64,000 bases of DNA from Burhinus oedicnemus (lineage: Eukaryota > Chordata > Aves > Charadriiformes > Burhinidae): NCBI GenBank assembly GCA_008921705.1, contig VFFE01007042.1, positions 397,123 through 461,122 on the forward strand, written 5' to 3'. The notes beneath the pieces were generated by a model. That model searched no databases. It had not been told where the DNA came from and saw only the letters and a list, made by a program, of their open reading frames with translations. The translations under genes and the position numbers were made by a program. This document shows, in pieces, positions 63,003-64,000 of this stretch (positions are counted from its first letter, which is position 1; every line of letters begins with the position of its first letter).

Positions 63003-64000
63003 GTAAATGGGAACTGTCAAATAGAGATTTTGATATTGCTGCTGATGATGGACTGGATTAGCAGAGAAAGGATTTGATTAATGACGAACAGAAAGAGGAT
63101 GGAATAATTAATGCCCAGGAACGAATTTTTATGGACAATGAATCACTTTAAATTAATTTTATATTTCTATCAGACTAGAAATTTTATCTAATATTCTTAG
63201 ATTTCAATGAGGCACTTGACTTTATATCTCATATTTTGATTAATAAAATATAAAATTAATATGGTGCATATGCAATAGATTTTAAATGATTAAATTGAGC
63301 AGCAATACCTCTAATAGACTCCCATGGGGACTGATCCTCAGCCTTGCACTCAACATTTTTACCAGTAACCCAGAGGAAGTCAAAACTCTCTCTGATAAAA
63401 GTTCTCAGATGACAACTGGGAAAGCAATGAACAATGAAGCAGGCAGGCAGATGCAGTCAAGTATCAGATCGCACATCTGGAAATAAAGACTATAGACCAA
63501 TTTAACAGGATAAGAGTGTCTACGCAGGGGAACAATGATGAAGGGTTATGTCTGCTGAGCAGACTGCAGCTTCCACGAGTAGGAGAAGCATTGTAGCTTC
63601 TGGGGTTGTTAATCTTCCTTCTCTCGATTATACCAAAGTCTGCAGAGCAGACTTACTCTAAAAAAAAATAAATCTTAGAAGCAGAGGTGAATAATCAGGT
63701 CAATGGGAACTCCTACAGGAGTAACCTTAATTCAACCCTTACATCCTGGGAGATCAGCACTACAACAAAAGATTATATTACACCTGACACTGATGCTGAT
63801 GCCCGTTCCTGATGAACCAGGACTACCAGACCAGCTCTGGAGGCTGCAGCTCCAGACTGGAAAGACTTCAAAGAGGACTCACAAGAACGATGAGAGATGT
63901 GGAAAATATGCCTTTTGACTGAACCATCTGAGAACTTAAAGCAAAAGGCATGACATGATCACAATGTACAAGTAGCTGTGCATGGAAAAGAGATTTCAGA
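63003..64000 (+). mobile_element. Ancient decayed CR1-type LINE, reverse transcriptase region
   Basis: The plus-strand sequence keeps eroded landmarks of a CR1 RT domain in the expected order. LDFNEALDFISHILI is at about 63199-63243, where CR1 has DFSKAFDT(V/I)SH. GLILSLALNIFTSNPEE is at about 63328-63379, where CR1 has GSVLGP(V/L)LFNIFINDLEE. The right end (about 63850-63995) resembles a later part, with rough matches to AGGACTCACAAGAACGAT and TTGATCAC...TACAAGTA phrases of old amniote CR1s. Frames are broken by stops. The left boundary is uncertain and the right end runs off the window. Confidence 0.6.

Overview
The window looks like avian nuclear DNA. It carries several fragments of CR1 LINEs ending in the typical CATAGAAT-type 3' terminus, two solo LTRs of the kind common in bird genomes, and a spliced vertebrate gene with large AT-rich introns. 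There are no operons, tRNA or rRNA genes, or CRISPR arrays.

The only gene I can support lies on the minus strand between about 10.24 kb and 2.3 kb. Four consecutive coding exons with canonical acceptors and donors and matching intron phases (1-1-0-1-0) encode about 1,416 codons of one polypeptide. The first is a giant 3,783-nt exon for a Ser/Thr/Pro-rich, mucin-like ectodomain (10240-6458). Three short exons follow (5321-5209, 3709-3490, 2440-2307) and encode a compact extracellular module. The module contains phrases I recognise from KIAA1549L (for example LQFVGQTDNIQSCKF), and it resembles KIAA1549 more distantly. The first exon (signal peptide) and all exons after the fourth (rest of the ectodomain, membrane helix, cytoplasmic tail) were not found here. 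I therefore read 1-2306 as a downstream intron and 10241 onward as the upstream intron, perhaps reaching the right edge of the window.

The remaining 53 kb is mostly unique, AT-rich sequence with no convincing exon. It holds a minus-strand CR1 fragment at 13.9-14.5 kb, a 706-bp solo LTR with a perfect 5-bp target duplication at 16 kb, a related LTR at 21.2-21.8 kb, small CR1 pieces at 22.9, 46.3, 49.0 and 50.2 kb, and a better preserved CR1 fragment at 36.5-36.9 kb. An ancient, decayed CR1 reverse-transcriptase relic appears to occupy the last kilobase. A GT/AC microsatellite duplication lies at 54.0 kb. CpG-rich patches lie between 54 and 59.2 kb.

I did not find a novel defence, mobile or biosynthetic system. 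The points most worth checking are the exon architecture of the KIAA1549L-like gene, a candidate glycosaminoglycan attachment site in its mucin region, an open frame that runs from the intron into the giant exon and could be an alternative first exon, and the CpG-rich patches near 59 kb.
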